Shown here in pieces: positions 55,254-64,000 of a stretch of 64,000 bases of DNA (position 1 is the first letter of the stretch; each line of letters begins with the position of its first letter). Position numbers and translations under genes: made by a program. The notes below the pieces were generated by a model, which did not search any database, was not told where the DNA came from, and worked only from the letters and a program-made list of their open reading frames with translations. Source of the stretch: Rudaea cellulosilytica DSM 22992 (GTDB lineage Bacteria > Pseudomonadota > Gammaproteobacteria > Xanthomonadales > Rhodanobacteraceae); assembly GCF_000378125.1 (NCBI RefSeq), contig NZ_KB899242.1, positions 992,001 through 1,056,000 on the forward strand, written 5' to 3'.

Positions 55254-55781
55254 TTAGGCCTTCTTGGCTTCCTTGATGGTGATCTTCTCGCCGGCGTAAC
55301 GCACACCCTTGCCCTTGTAGGGCTCGGGCGGACGGAACGCGCGGATCTTCGCGGCGGTCTCGCCGACGCGCTGCTTGTCGGCACCGGCGATCAGCACTTC
55401 GGTCTGGGTCGGCGCGGTGATCGTGATGCCTTCCGGCGCCTTGAACAGGATCGGGTGCGAGAAGCCGAGCGAAAGGTTCAGATCCTTGCCCTGCAACGCG
55501 GCGCGATAGCCGACGCCGACGAGCTCGAGCTTGCGCTCGTAGCCTTCGCTGACGCCCTTGACCATGTTCGCCAGCACGGCGCGCGCGGTACCCGCGAACT
55601 TCATCGTCTCGGCGTCCTTCGAGGCGAGCAGGACTTCACTGCCATTGACGTTGACTTCGACGCCTGCGGGCAGAGCAAACGACAACGTACCCTTCGGGCC
55701 CTTCACCGTCACCGCTTCACCGGCGACCTTGAATTCGACGCCCTTCGGCAGCGCGATCGGTTTTTTAGCAACTCGTGACAT
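55254..55781 (-). CDS. rplF: 50S ribosomal protein L6
   Basis: A 175-residue L6: [26 protein letters not shown] (conserved opening, read as two parts), [27 protein letters not shown] and the C-terminal KPEPYKGKG-like [16 protein letters not shown]. It binds helix 97 near the sarcin-ricin loop. It follows rpsH by 24 bp. Confidence 0.98.
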   Translation of the reverse strand: MSRVAKKPIALPKGVEFKVAGEAVTVKGPKGTLSFALPAGVEVNVNGSEVLLASKDAETMKFAGTARAVLANMVKGVSEGYERKLELVGVGYRAALQGKDLNLSLGFSHPILFKAPEGITITAPTQTEVLIAGADKQRVGETAAKIRAFRPPEPYKGKGVRYAGEKITIKEAKKA

Positions 55782-55805
55782 TTGTATTCTCCAGTCGGGC
55801 CGCGA

Positions 55806-56204
55806 TCAGACGACGGTGCCGATGACTTCGCCGCCGACGCCCTGCGCACGCGCCTGCGCGTCGGTCATGATGCCGGCCGGCGTGGTGACGATGGCAATGC
55901 CGAGGCCGCCCATCACTTTCGGCAGCGCGTCCTTGCCGCGGTACACGCGCAGGCCCGAACGGCTGACGCGGCTGATCGATTCGATCGCCGGCCTGCCTTC
56001 GAAATACTTCAGCGCGATCTCGAGCTCGGCCTTGTTGTTGGCCAGCTTGTTGACCTGAAAGTCGCGCACATAGCCCTCGTCCTTCAGCACCTTGGCGATG
56101 GCTTGCTTGGTCTTGGATGCCGGCATGCGCACCGTCGGCTTCGCGGTCGCTTGCGCGTTGCGAATGCGGGTGAACATATCGGCGATGGGATCAGTCATGC
56201 TCAT
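55806..56204 (-). CDS. rpsH: 30S ribosomal protein S8
   Basis: A 132-residue S8: [52 protein letters not shown] and [19 protein letters not shown]. In enterics S8 represses the spc operon. The start at 56204 has AAGGAA 8 nt upstream; 56198 is an alternative. Confidence 0.97.
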   Translation of the reverse strand: MSMTDPIADMFTRIRNAQATAKPTVRMPASKTKQAIAKVLKDEGYVRDFQVNKLANNKAELEIALKYFEGRPAIESISRVSRSGLRVYRGKDALPKVMGGLGIAIVTTPAGIMTDAQARAQGVGGEVIGTVV

Positions 56205-56304
56205 GTTTCTAGTTCCTTAGCATCGATATCCGAAATGGATTTCGTTTGTGTTTCTAAAAGATAAAAAGATAAATCGTCGAAAATCCGAAATGGATTTTCG
56301 GGCG

Positions 56305-56610
56305 TTACCAGGAAGCCTTGCGCAGGCCCGGCACGTCGCCGCGCATGGTCGCTTCACGCAGCTTGTGGCGGCCGAGCGAGAACTTGCGGTAGACGCCGCG
56401 CGGACGACCGGTCAGCTCGCAGCGGTTGCGCTGGCGCGAGGGGCTCGCGTCACGCGGCAGCTTCTGCAGCTTGGTCTGCGCTTCCATCTTCTCTTCGTAC
56501 GAAGACTTGGGGCTGAGCACGATCGCCTTCAGCTCCGCGCGCTTCGTCGCGTACTTCTTCACGATCTTCGCGCGCTTCTTCTCGCGCTCCACCATGCTGG
56601 TCTTTGCCAT
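56305..56610 (-). CDS. rpsN: 30S ribosomal protein S14 (zinc-free type)
   Basis: A 101-residue S14 of the long, C-minus form without CxxC pairs: [45 protein letters not shown]. Lack of the zinc ligands is normal for this type. It is 33 bp after rplE. Confidence 0.97.
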   Translation of the reverse strand: MAKTSMVEREKKRAKIVKKYATKRAELKAIVLSPKSSYEEKMEAQTKLQKLPRDASPSRQRNRCELTGRPRGVYRKFSLGRHKLREATMRGDVPGLRKASW

Positions 56611-56643
56611 TGTCGTATCTCTTTGAGAATTAGTTGCAGCGCA

Positions 56644-57183
56644 TCAATTACGGAAGGGGAAGCTGAAGGCCTCGAGCAGCGCCTTGGCTTCGGCGTCCGT
56701 CTTCGCCGTGGTCGTGATCGCGATGTCCATGCCGCGCATCGCGTCGACCTGATCGAAATCGATTTCCGGGAAGATGATCTGTTCCTTGATGCCCATGTTG
56801 TAGTTGCCGCGGCCGTCGAAGGCGCGGCCGGACACGCCGCGGAAGTCGCGCACGCGCGGCAGGGCGACCGTGATCAGGCGATCGAGGAACTCGAACATCT
56901 TCGCGCGGCGCAGGGTGACCTTGCAGCCGATCGGCCAACCGTCGCGGATCTTGAAGGTCGCGATCGACTTCTTCGACAGCGTCGCCACGGCCTTCTGACC
57001 GGCGATCTTGTTCATGTCGGCGAGTGCGTTCTCGAGCACCTTCTTGTTCGCCGCGGCTTCGCCCACGCCCATGTTGAGCGTGATCTTCACCAGGCGCGGC
57101 ACTTCCATCACGTTCTTGTAGCCGAACTTTTCGGTCAGCTTCGGAACGACGGTTTCTTTGTAGTGTTTTTCCAAACGGGTCAT
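56644..57183 (-). CDS. rplE: 50S ribosomal protein L5
   Basis: A 179-residue L5: [57 protein letters not shown]. The ATG at 57183 is preferred to 57189 because AAGGAG is then 8 nt away rather than 2, and the length equals E. coli L5. It binds 5S rRNA. Confidence 0.97.
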   Translation of the reverse strand: MTRLEKHYKETVVPKLTEKFGYKNVMEVPRLVKITLNMGVGEAAANKKVLENALADMNKIAGQKAVATLSKKSIATFKIRDGWPIGCKVTLRRAKMFEFLDRLITVALPRVRDFRGVSGRAFDGRGNYNMGIKEQIIFPEIDFDQVDAMRGMDIAITTTAKTDAEAKALLEAFSFPFRN

Positions 57184-57195
57184 GGCCATGGCTCC

Positions 57196-57507
57196 TTATA
57201 CGTCCGCCTGTTCGCCGGTCTTGAACACGCGCACCTTGCGCCCGTCGCCCAGCGTCTTGAAGCCGACGCGGCCGCCCTTGCCCGTAGCGCCGTTGAACAG
57301 GGCCACGTTCGACACGTGGATGGGGGCTTCGCGCTCGACGATGCCGCCCGGCTGGTTGGCCTGCGGGTTCGGCTTGGTGTGGCGCTTGACCAGGTTGATG
57401 TTCGCGACGACCACGCGGTCGGCAGCGACGCGCAGCACTTCGCCGCGCTGGCCCTTGTATTTGCCGGTGGTCACGATGACTTGATCACCTTTGCGAATTT
57501 TGTTCAT
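57196..57507 (-). CDS. rplX: 50S ribosomal protein L24
   Basis: A 103-residue L24: [23 protein letters not shown] (KOW motif) and [23 protein letters not shown]. It initiates 50S assembly. A 134-bp spacer with a perfect palindrome separates it from rplN. Confidence 0.97.
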   Translation of the reverse strand: MNKIRKGDQVIVTTGKYKGQRGEVLRVAADRVVVANINLVKRHTKPNPQANQPGGIVEREAPIHVSNVALFNGATGKGGRVGFKTLGDGRKVRVFKTGEQADV

Positions 57508-57591
57508 AACGTAACCCTATATTTCAGTAGAGCCCGGATCGTTGTTGGCTTCGACCCACGCTGTGGCACTTCCACAACCCTGGCTTTCGCC

Positions 57592-57612
57592 GCCCCCTTA
57601 ACTTAAGGGGGC
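57592..57612. repeat. Perfect palindrome in the rplN-rplX spacer
   Basis: GCCCCCTTAA-C-TTAAGGGGGC, 10-bp arms around one base. No T-run follows on the transcribed strand, so it is not an obvious terminator. It lies 29 bp after the rplN stop. Confidence 0.65.
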
Positions 57613-57641
57613 TCAAAAAGCCGATATTTCTTCGATGTCCC

Positions 57642-58010
57642 TTACAGCACTTCCGGCGCGAGCGAAACGATCTTCATGAAGCGCTCGCTGCGCAGTTCGC
57701 GCGTGACCGGCCCGAAGATGCGCGTGCCGATCGGCTCGAGCTTGTTATTCAGCAGCACTGCAGCGTTACCATCGAAGCGGATCAGCGAACCGTCAGCGCG
57801 ACGCACGCCCTTGCGCGTACGCACGACGACCGCGTCGTAGACCTCGCCCTTCTTGACCTTGCCACGCGGGATCGCATCACGGATCGACACCTTGATGATG
57901 TCGCCGATGCCGGCGTAACGACGCTTGGAACCGCCGAGCACCTTGATGCAGAACAGCAGCTTGGCGCCGCTGTTGTCGGCTGCGGACAACGTGGATTGCA
58001 TCTGGATCAT
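57642..58010 (-). CDS. rplN: 50S ribosomal protein L14
   Basis: A 122-residue L14, the usual length: [65 protein letters not shown]. It forms bridge B5/B8 contacts with the 30S. Its 3' spacer to rplX is unusually long (134 bp). Confidence 0.98.
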   Translation of the reverse strand: MIQMQSTLSAADNSGAKLLFCIKVLGGSKRRYAGIGDIIKVSIRDAIPRGKVKKGEVYDAVVVRTRKGVRRADGSLIRFDGNAAVLLNNKLEPIGTRIFGPVTRELRSERFMKIVSLAPEVL

Positions 58011-58036
58011 GTTCTACTCCTCAACGTCCCACGTTG

Positions 58037-58312
58037 TTACTGCGCGGCGCGCGTCAGCACCTGCACGACGCGCCAGTTCTTGGTCTTCGACAGCGGGCGC
58101 GTCTCGACGATGCGCACCACGTCGCCTTCCTTGCACTCGCCGTTCTCGTCATGCGCGTGCACCTTGGTCGAGCGGCGCACGATCTTGCCGTACAGCGGAT
58201 GCTGCACCTGGCGCTCGAGCAGCACGGTGACCGTCTTCTGCATCTTGTTGCTGACCACACGACCTTCGATCGTGCGCTGGGCCTTCTCGGCCTTGTTCGT
58301 CTGTTCGCTCAT
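58037..58312 (-). CDS. rpsQ: 30S ribosomal protein S17
   Basis: A 91-residue S17: [39 protein letters not shown] and [19 protein letters not shown]. It is a primary 16S-binding protein. It is 9 bp after rpmC. Confidence 0.98.
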   Translation of the reverse strand: MSEQTNKAEKAQRTIEGRVVSNKMQKTVTVLLERQVQHPLYGKIVRRSTKVHAHDENGECKEGDVVRIVETRPLSKTKNWRVVQVLTRAAQ

Positions 58313-58321
58313 GGCCTGCCC

Positions 58322-58519
58322 TTACTTCGCCGCAGCCGACTTTTCAGTCAGCAGCGTCTTGATTTGCGCGATTTCGTTACGCACGCGCTTGAAGTGATGC
58401 GTCTGGGTCTGCTGACCGGCGCTCTTCTGCATGCGCAGATTGAATTGCTCGCGGCGCAGCTCGAGGAGCTGGCTGTTGAGTTCTTGCGCGGATTGCTTGC
58501 GGAGGTCTTGGATGTCCAT
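58322..58519 (-). CDS. rpmC: 50S ribosomal protein L29
   Basis: A 65-residue L29: LRKQSAQELNSQLLELRREQFNLRMQ (read in parts) and HHFKRVRNEIAQIKTLLTEK. Its ATG shares one base with the rplP stop (TAATG), so the two are coupled. Confidence 0.97.
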   Translation of the reverse strand: MDIQDLRKQSAQELNSQLLELRREQFNLRMQKSAGQQTQTHHFKRVRNEIAQIKTLLTEKSAAAK

Positions 58520-58932
58520 TACATCACCGTACGATTCACGAATTGGGTCTGCACCGAGAGCTTCGCCGCGGCCAGACGGAACGCCTCGCGCGCCTCGACT
58601 TCGCTGATGCCCTCGATTTCATAGAGCATGCGGCCGGGCTGCACGACAGCGACCCAGTACTCGACGTTGCCTTTGCCGGCGCCCATGCGGACTTCGATCG
58701 GCTTCTTGGTGATCGGCTTGTCGGGGAACACGCGGATCCAGAGCTTGCCGCCGCGCTTGACGAAGCGCGTCACGCAACGGCGCGCGGCCTCGATCTGGCG
58801 CGCGGTCAAGTGACCGTGCGTGGTCGCCTTCAAGCCGTACTCGCCGAAGCTCACCTTGGTGGCAACGGTGGAGACGCCGCGGTTGCGGCCCTTCATCACC
58901 TTGCGGTATTTGGTATTTTTGGGTTGCAGCAT
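58519..58932 (-). CDS. rplP: 50S ribosomal protein L16
   Basis: A 137-residue L16: [62 protein letters not shown]. It organises the A-site tRNA elbow region. It is 16 bp after rpsC. Confidence 0.98.
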   Translation of the reverse strand: MLQPKNTKYRKVMKGRNRGVSTVATKVSFGEYGLKATTHGHLTARQIEAARRCVTRFVKRGGKLWIRVFPDKPITKKPIEVRMGAGKGNVEYWVAVVQPGRMLYEIEGISEVEAREAFRLAAAKLSVQTQFVNRTVM

Positions 58933-58948
58933 GACTTAGGCTTCCTGA

Positions 58949-59713
58949 TTACTTGTCACGCGGAGCGCGGTCGCCGCGATCGCCACGCGGCTCGCGTTCC
59001 GTGCGTTCGCGACGCTCACCGCGCTCGCTGCGCGGAGCGGCATCGCGCTGTTCTTCTTTGCCGGCTTCGGCGGTGTGTGCGGCCAGGTCGAACACCTCGC
59101 CCTTGTAGATCCACACCTTGATGCCGATGATGCCGTAGGTCGTTTTCGCCTGAGCGAAGCCGTAGTCGATGTCGGCGCGCAGCGTATGCAGGGGCACGCG
59201 ACCTTCGCGGTACCACTCCGAACGCGCGATTTCCGCACCGTTGAGGCGGCCACCGACGTTGATCTTGATGCCGAGCGCGCCGAGGCGCATCGCATTGCCG
59301 ACCGCACGCTTCATCGCGCGGCGGAACATGATGCGGCGCTCGAGCTGCTGGGCGATCGATTCGGCGACAAGCTGCGCGTCGAGCTCGGGCTTGCGCACTT
59401 CGCTCACGTTGATGTGGGCCGGAACGCCCATCAGCTTCGACACGTCCTTGCGCAGCTTCTCGATGTCTTCACCCTTCTTGCCGATGACGACGCCCGGACG
59501 CGCGGTGTGGATCGTGATGCGCGCGGTTTTCGCCGGACGCTCGATCGCGATCTTCGACACGCCGGCCTGGGCGAGCTTCTCGCGCAGCATTTCGCGCACC
59601 TTCAGATCCGCCGCGAGGTACTGCGCGTATTCGCGCTTGTTCGCGTACCACTTCGAATTCCAGTCCTTGGAAATGCCGAGGCGAATGCCGGTGGGATGAA
59701 CCTTGTGACCCAT
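58949..59713 (-). CDS. rpsC: 30S ribosomal protein S3 with charged C-terminal extension
   Basis: A 254-residue S3. The KH domain ([20 protein letters not shown]) and C-terminal domain ([20 protein letters not shown]) are normal. After residue ~222 there is a low-complexity tail of R/E/D/P ([19 protein letters not shown], ending APRDK) that makes it ~20 residues longer than E. coli S3. The true start is 59713 ([13 protein letters not shown]). Confidence 0.97.
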   Translation of the reverse strand: MGHKVHPTGIRLGISKDWNSKWYANKREYAQYLAADLKVREMLREKLAQAGVSKIAIERPAKTARITIHTARPGVVIGKKGEDIEKLRKDVSKLMGVPAHINVSEVRKPELDAQLVAESIAQQLERRIMFRRAMKRAVGNAMRLGALGIKINVGGRLNGAEIARSEWYREGRVPLHTLRADIDYGFAQAKTTYGIIGIKVWIYKGEVFDLAAHTAEAGKEEQRDAAPRSERGERRERTEREPRGDRGDRAPRDK

Positions 59714-59717
59714 GTGA

Positions 59718-60053
59718 TTAGCTCCCGACGACCACGGTGACGTGGCTCGTGCGTTTGATGATCCGCGAACCGCGGCCCTTGGCGCGCGCATGCATGCGCT
59801 TCAACTGCGGGCCGTCGTCGACCATGATGGTTTTCACCTTCAGCTCGTCGACGTCCGCACCGAGGTTGTTCTCGGCGTTGGCGACGGCGGAGAGCAGCAC
59901 CTTCTTGATCAGGTGCGCCGCCTTCTTGTCGCTGAACTGCAGGAGACTGGTCGCGCGCCCGACCGGCAGGCCGCGGACCTGGTCAGCGACCAGTCGCGCC
60001 TTCAGCGAGGAGATGCGCGCGCCGCGCAGGATGGCTTTTGCTTCGATGCTCAT
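59718..60053 (-). CDS. rplV: 50S ribosomal protein L22
   Basis: A 111-residue L22: [46 protein letters not shown] (read in parts). Its beta-hairpin lines the exit tunnel. It starts 9 bp after rpsS and ends 4 bp before the rpsC ATG. Confidence 0.98.
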   Translation of the reverse strand: MSIEAKAILRGARISSLKARLVADQVRGLPVGRATSLLQFSDKKAAHLIKKVLLSAVANAENNLGADVDELKVKTIMVDDGPQLKRMHARAKGRGSRIIKRTSHVTVVVGS

Positions 60054-60062
60054 GTCGTCACC

Positions 60063-60347
60063 TTACTTCTTGGCTTCGGCGGCTTTCTTGTCGCCGGAGT
60101 GACCCTTGAAGGTGCGCGTCGCGGCGAACTCGCCGAGCTTGTGCCCGACCATGTTCTCGTTGACCAGCACCGGCACATGGGCCTTGCCGTTGTGCACGGC
60201 GATGGTGAAACCCACCATTTCCGGCAGGATCATGGAGCGACGCGACCAAGTCTTGATCGGACGCTTGGTATTGGAACCCGACGCCGCTTCCACCTTCTTC
60301 AGCAGGTGCAGATCGACGAACGGACCTTTTTTCAGTGAACGTGCCAT
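60063..60347 (-). CDS. rpsS: 30S ribosomal protein S19
   Basis: A 94-residue S19: [41 protein letters not shown] and [18 protein letters not shown]. It binds the 30S head. It is 20 bp after rplB. Confidence 0.98.
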   Translation of the reverse strand: MARSLKKGPFVDLHLLKKVEAASGSNTKRPIKTWSRRSMILPEMVGFTIAVHNGKAHVPVLVNENMVGHKLGEFAATRTFKGHSGDKKAAEAKK

Positions 60348-60367
60348 TGTTGTCTAGTCCTGTTCTA

Positions 60368-61195
60368 TCAACCGCGACGATCGCGCACGATGAATTGCGT
60401 GGTGCGCTTGTTCTTGCGCGTCTTGTAACCCTTGGCCGGCTGACCCCACGGCGACACCGGATGCGGGTTGCCCTGGCCGGCTTTCGCTTCACCACCACCG
60501 TGCGGATGGTCGACCGGGTTCATCGCCGCACCGCGAACGGTCGGGCGAACACCGCGCCAACGCTTCGCACCGGCCTTGCCGAGCTTGCGCAGGTTATGTT
60601 CCGAGTTGCCGACTTCGCCGATCGTGGCGATGCAGTCCACCGGCACCTTGCGCATCTCGCCCGAACGCAGACGCAACGTGGCGTAACCACCTTCACGCGC
60701 GATCAGCTGCACCGAGGCGCCGGCGCTGCGCGCGAGCTGCGCGCCCTTGCCTGGCTTCATCTCGACGCAATGCACGGTCGAACCGATCGGGATATTGCGC
60801 AGCGGCAGCGAGTTGCCCGCCTTGATCGGCGCGTCGCGGCCGGCCATGAGCTGATCGCCCACCGCCACGCCCTTCGGCGCGATGATGTAACGGCGCTCAC
60901 CGTCGACATAGAGCAGCAGCGCGATGTTCGCGGTGCGGTTCGGATCGTATTCGAGGCGCTCGACGCGGCAGGCGATGCCTTCCTTGTCGCGCTTGAAGTC
61001 GATGATGCGGTAGTGCTGCTTCGAACCACCGCCCTTATGGCGCGTCGTGATGCGACCGTAATGGTTACGGCCGCCGGTCTTCGACTGCGGTTCGGTCAGC
61101 GGTGCGTACGGATCGCCCTTGTACAGCCCCGGCGTCGTCACGCGCACCATGGCGCGGCGTCCCGGAGAAGTTGGCTTCAATGTGATCAGTGCCAT
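60368..61195 (-). CDS. rplB: 50S ribosomal protein L2
   Basis: A 275-residue L2: [40 protein letters not shown], and the conserved C-terminal [20 protein letters not shown] with the His needed near the peptidyl transferase centre. Confidence 0.98.
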   Translation of the reverse strand: MALITLKPTSPGRRAMVRVTTPGLYKGDPYAPLTEPQSKTGGRNHYGRITTRHKGGGSKQHYRIIDFKRDKEGIACRVERLEYDPNRTANIALLLYVDGERRYIIAPKGVAVGDQLMAGRDAPIKAGNSLPLRNIPIGSTVHCVEMKPGKGAQLARSAGASVQLIAREGGYATLRLRSGEMRKVPVDCIATIGEVGNSEHNLRKLGKAGAKRWRGVRPTVRGAAMNPVDHPHGGGEAKAGQGNPHPVSPWGQPAKGYKTRKNKRTTQFIVRDRRG

Positions 61196-61232
61196 TGTTT
61201 TGGTTCCGATGAATTCTTGGAGCGAGCCTGAC

Positions 61233-61538
61233 TCAGGCCTTCGCCGTCACGTCGATGGTCTGGCCGTCGGTCAGACGCACATACGCCTTGCGCCAGCCAT
61301 TGCGCGAACCCGCGCGCTGCTTGAACGACTTGGTCTTGCCCTTGACGTTGATGATGTTGACCGACTCGACCTTGACGCTGAACAGCGCTTCGACCGCATC
61401 TTTGACCAGTTTCTTGTCTGCGCCAGCAGCCACTTCGAAAACGTACTGGTTGTGTTCCTGCGCGCGCGCACTCTTTTCAGAGATGTGCGGGGCGCGAATC
61501 ACGGTGTACAGTTTTTCGTTCTTGATTTCGGTGCTCAT
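61233..61538 (-). CDS. rplW: 50S ribosomal protein L23
   Basis: A 101-residue L23: [60 protein letters not shown]. It docks trigger factor and SRP at the exit. The ATG at 61538 overlaps the rplD stop (ATGA) and has GAGGAG inside rplD; a GTG at 61547 is less likely. Confidence 0.97.
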   Translation of the reverse strand: MSTEIKNEKLYTVIRAPHISEKSARAQEHNQYVFEVAAGADKKLVKDAVEALFSVKVESVNIINVKGKTKSFKQRAGSRNGWRKAYVRLTDGQTIDVTAKA

Positions 61539-62134
61539 GCCAGCCACTCCTCGATCTTCTTGACCGAGTCGACGGTCATGACAACATGCTGCGCATCGAC
61601 CAGGGTAACCGGGTCCATCGCGGCGACATCGACCACGGCGACCTTATGCAGGTTGCGCGCGGACAGGAACAGATTCTGGTTGACGTCCTCGGTGACGATC
61701 AGCGTGCGACCGGTGTGATCGGCAAGCTTGGCGGCGAGCGCCTTGGTGCTGACCTTGTCGACGTTGAACGACTCGACGATCTGCAGACGGCCTTCGCGAT
61801 TGAGCTGCGAAAGGATCGCCTGAATCGCGCCGCGGTACATCTTCTTGTTGACCTTCTGCGAGAAGTCGCGCGGCTTCGCGGCGAACGCGCGACCGCCGCC
61901 GACGAAGATCGGAGCGCGATAGTCGCCGTGACGCGCGCCGCCGCCCTTCTGCTTCTTGAACTTCTTCGTCGTACCCGACATATCCGAGCGCGTCAGCTGC
62001 GCCTTGGTACCCGCGCGACCGGCGTTGCGATAGGCAACGACGACCTGATGCACGAGGCCTTCGGAATATTCACGGCCGAACACTGTGTCGGAAACCGACA
62101 GCGGCTGCTTGGCGCCTACAACCTGCAATTCCAT
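61535..62134 (-). CDS. rplD: 50S ribosomal protein L4
   Basis: A 199-residue L4: [65 protein letters not shown]. In enterics free L4 represses the S10 operon through its leader; the long leader here makes that possible. GAGGAGAAGG precedes the ATG at 62134. Confidence 0.97.
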   Translation of the reverse strand: MELQVVGAKQPLSVSDTVFGREYSEGLVHQVVVAYRNAGRAGTKAQLTRSDMSGTTKKFKKQKGGGARHGDYRAPIFVGGGRAFAAKPRDFSQKVNKKMYRGAIQAILSQLNREGRLQIVESFNVDKVSTKALAAKLADHTGRTLIVTEDVNQNLFLSARNLHKVAVVDVAAMDPVTLVDAQHVVMTVDSVKKIEEWLA

Positions 62135-62145
62135 GATCCTTCTCC

Positions 62146-62787
62146 TCAAGCCTTGGCAGCGGGGCTGACGATGACGTTGCCGCCCGGCGCGCCCGGCACC
62201 GCGCCGCGCACGGCGATCAGGTGCTTCTCGGCGTCGATCTTGACCACTTCAAGGTTCATCATCGACTGACGCGTGGCGCCCATGTGGCCGGACATCTTCT
62301 TGCCCGGGAACACGCGGCCCGGCGTCTGACGCTGACCGATCGAGCCCGGCGCGCGGTGCGACAGCGAGTTACCGTGCGTCGCATCGCCCATCGTGAAGTT
62401 CCAGCGCTTGATCGTGCCCTGGAAGCCCTTGCCCTTGGTCACGCCGGCGACGTCGATCTTCTGACCGACCTTGAACACTTCCTCGGCCTTCAGTTCGCCA
62501 CCGACCGCGTAGCCGCCGATGTCTTTCGCGTCGACGCGGAATTCCCACAAACCGCGGCCGGCTTCGACCTTGGCCTTGGCGTAATGACCGGCAAGCGGCT
62601 TGGTCACGAGCGCAGCACGCTTCGTGCCCGCCGTCACCTGGATGGCCGTGTAACCGTCCGTCTCGACCGTCTTCACCTGGGTGATGCGGTTCGGCGTCGC
62701 TTCGATCAGCGTAACTGGCACCGATTCACCGGCTTCGGTGAAGACTCGCGTCATGCCGCACTTGCGGCCGATAATTCCGATAGTCAT
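62146..62787 (-). CDS. rplC: 50S ribosomal protein L3
   Basis: A 213-residue L3: [70 protein letters not shown] (read in parts), including the Gln that is methylated by PrmB in relatives. It is 10 bp after rpsJ. Confidence 0.98.
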   Translation of the reverse strand: MTIGIIGRKCGMTRVFTEAGESVPVTLIEATPNRITQVKTVETDGYTAIQVTAGTKRAALVTKPLAGHYAKAKVEAGRGLWEFRVDAKDIGGYAVGGELKAEEVFKVGQKIDVAGVTKGKGFQGTIKRWNFTMGDATHGNSLSHRAPGSIGQRQTPGRVFPGKKMSGHMGATRQSMMNLEVVKIDAEKHLIAVRGAVPGAPGGNVIVSPAAKA

Positions 62788-62797
62788 TGCTGTGATC

Positions 62798-63109
62798 TCA
62801 ATAAAGCTTGATCTGCACGTCCACGCCGGCGGCGAGGTCGAGCTTCATCAAGGCGTCCACGGTCTTGTCGTTGGGATCAACGATATCCATGACGCGCTTG
62901 TGCGTGCGGGTTTCGTACTGGTCGCGCGCGTCCTTGTCGGCGTGCGGCGAGGTCAGGATGGTGTAGCGCTCGATCTTGGTCGGCAGCGGAATCGGGCCGC
63001 GCACTTGCGCGCCGGTGCGCTTCGCCGTCTCAACAATCTCGCTCGCCGAGCGATCGATCAAGCGATGATCGAAGGCCTTGAGCCGGATGCGAATCTTCTG
63101 GTCAGCCAT
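62798..63109 (-). CDS. rpsJ: 30S ribosomal protein S10
   Basis: A 103-residue S10: [40 protein letters not shown] and [20 protein letters not shown]. It also serves NusB in antitermination. It opens the S10 operon after a leader of about 270 nt. Confidence 0.98.
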   Translation of the reverse strand: MADQKIRIRLKAFDHRLIDRSASEIVETAKRTGAQVRGPIPLPTKIERYTILTSPHADKDARDQYETRTHKRVMDIVDPNDKTVDALMKLDLAAGVDVQIKLY

Positions 63110-63389
63110 TGCCGTGTCCTAATCTGAAAGAACGTTGCTTGCCCGCAGCGAAGCCTTTGCCTTACTGCGGCGACCCGGTTCCGGGTCGATGGGTAAAACT
63201 GCATTACTGGATACGAACAAATGGGCGAGCCGTTGCGGGCTCGCCCAAACTTGAAATTTTTTCGCCCACCGATGCCTTATCAGCACCGAAGCGATCGACC
63301 ATCCTTGTCCGCGAAGTCGAAGTCCGTCCTGGGCCTCATTTCGCTGCATCGCCAGCCAAACTTAAACGGTTGGTCGGCGAGGGTCTTCC
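63110..63389 (-). promoter_or_regulatory. S10 operon leader (untranslated)
   Basis: There is no gene in this 280-bp stretch. If transcription begins at the -10 at 63390-63395, it becomes a ~270-nt 5' leader of rpsJ. It contains GACCCGG-AA-CCGGGTC (63168-63183 region, minus strand) and the stem at 63222-63247. Length and structure are compatible with an L4-type autoregulatory leader; the enteric L4 target sequence was not recognised by eye. Confidence 0.45.
63222..63247 (-). terminator. Hairpin with short T-rich tail in the S10 leader
   Basis: On the minus strand TGGGCGAGCC-6 nt-GGCTCGCCCA followed by TTTGTTC. 10-bp GC-rich stem. It may terminate tuf read-through or attenuate the S10 operon. 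Confidence 0.6.
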
Positions 63390-63395
63390 ATTATA
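63390..63395 (-). promoter_or_regulatory. -10 element (TATAAT) for the S10 operon
   Basis: The minus strand reads TATAAT here. No good -35 is found at 16-18 bp upstream. The start would be near 63383. Confidence 0.5.
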
Positions 63396-63480
63396 ACGGG
63401 ATTTTTCCGAAATGGAATAGGCTGAACAAAAAATCTCAGCATGCCTTCCGCCTAACTCATTTTGATCTCGCCGACATGAA

Positions 63481-63500
63481 GCGACCGGCTTCCCGGTCGC
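63481..63500 (-). terminator. Hairpin after tuf (second)
   Basis: GCGACCGG-CTTC-CCGGTCGC, 8-bp arms with a tetraloop, 47-66 bp downstream of the tuf stop on the minus strand. There is no long T-run. Confidence 0.55.
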
Positions 63501-63519
63501 CTTGAACGGCAAGCAGTTA

Positions 63520-63541
63520 TTGCGACAGCGCGCTGTCGCAA
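63520..63541 (-). terminator. Palindrome directly after tuf
   Basis: TTGCGACAGCG-CGCTGTCGCAA, a perfect 22-bp palindrome starting 6 bp after the tuf stop. With the next hairpin it probably ends or buffers the tuf transcript. Confidence 0.6.
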
Positions 63542-63546
63542 TGACC

Positions 63547-64000
<454 letters not shown>

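Overview
This is a high-GC window of ordinary chromosomal DNA from a gammaproteobacterium. The S10-spc-alpha ribosomal order ending in tuf, a class II DAHP synthase, AceK, a FadH-type dienoyl-CoA reductase, IPTL-CTERM-like surface-protein tails and recurrent intergenic palindromes together suggest the Lysobacterales (Xanthomonadales), perhaps Rhodanobacteraceae. This placement is inference from gene content, not a database result. No tRNA, rRNA, CRISPR array, transposase or prophage gene was recognised.

1-10.8 kb: a truncated MotA-like gene and its MotB/OmpA partner (a ZorAB-like stator pair), then a minus-strand housekeeping block: nudE-cysQ-mazG, a large exported Ig-repeat protein, rsmE, an exported GH13 amylase and bioA. 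10.8-23.8 kb: hisN, two SAM methyltransferases, an RluE-like pseudouridine synthase, an exported methyltransferase-like protein, aceK, an exported toroid-like protein behind tldD, a SYLF lipoprotein, fadH and a TIGR03118 protein.

23.9-38.9 kb: a beta-CASP metallo-hydrolase, a D-Ala-D-Ala dipeptidase, a propionate/2-methylcitrate cluster (prpB, an unknown membrane protein, prpC, with prpE nearby), two relatives of one secreted-protein family (one intact, one decayed), an ArsR-SRPBCC-SRPBCC-DHFR-like operon with a clear operator, mdh, an aminotransferase, a GlsB/YeaQ protein, a cyclophilin and a Sel1-like protein. 38.9-48.7 kb: typA, a cupin, an amidase, an OprB-like porin with a short upstream gene, class II DAHP synthase, dsbB and an unusual ALG10/DIE2-like GT-C membrane protein.

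48.7-64 kb: the complete ribosomal superoperon on the minus strand from tuf (partial) and rpsJ to rpoA and rplQ, without rpmJ between secY and rpsM. Its spacers hold palindromes, and the roughly 270-nt rpsJ leader could be a regulated leader.

The most distinctive non-coding signal is a family of three terminal-inverted-repeat elements (two of about 220 bp, one reduced to its arms, 41 bp). All three lie between convergent genes and start inside a stop codon, so they look like mobile or mobilisable 3'-end elements that may act as bidirectional terminators.
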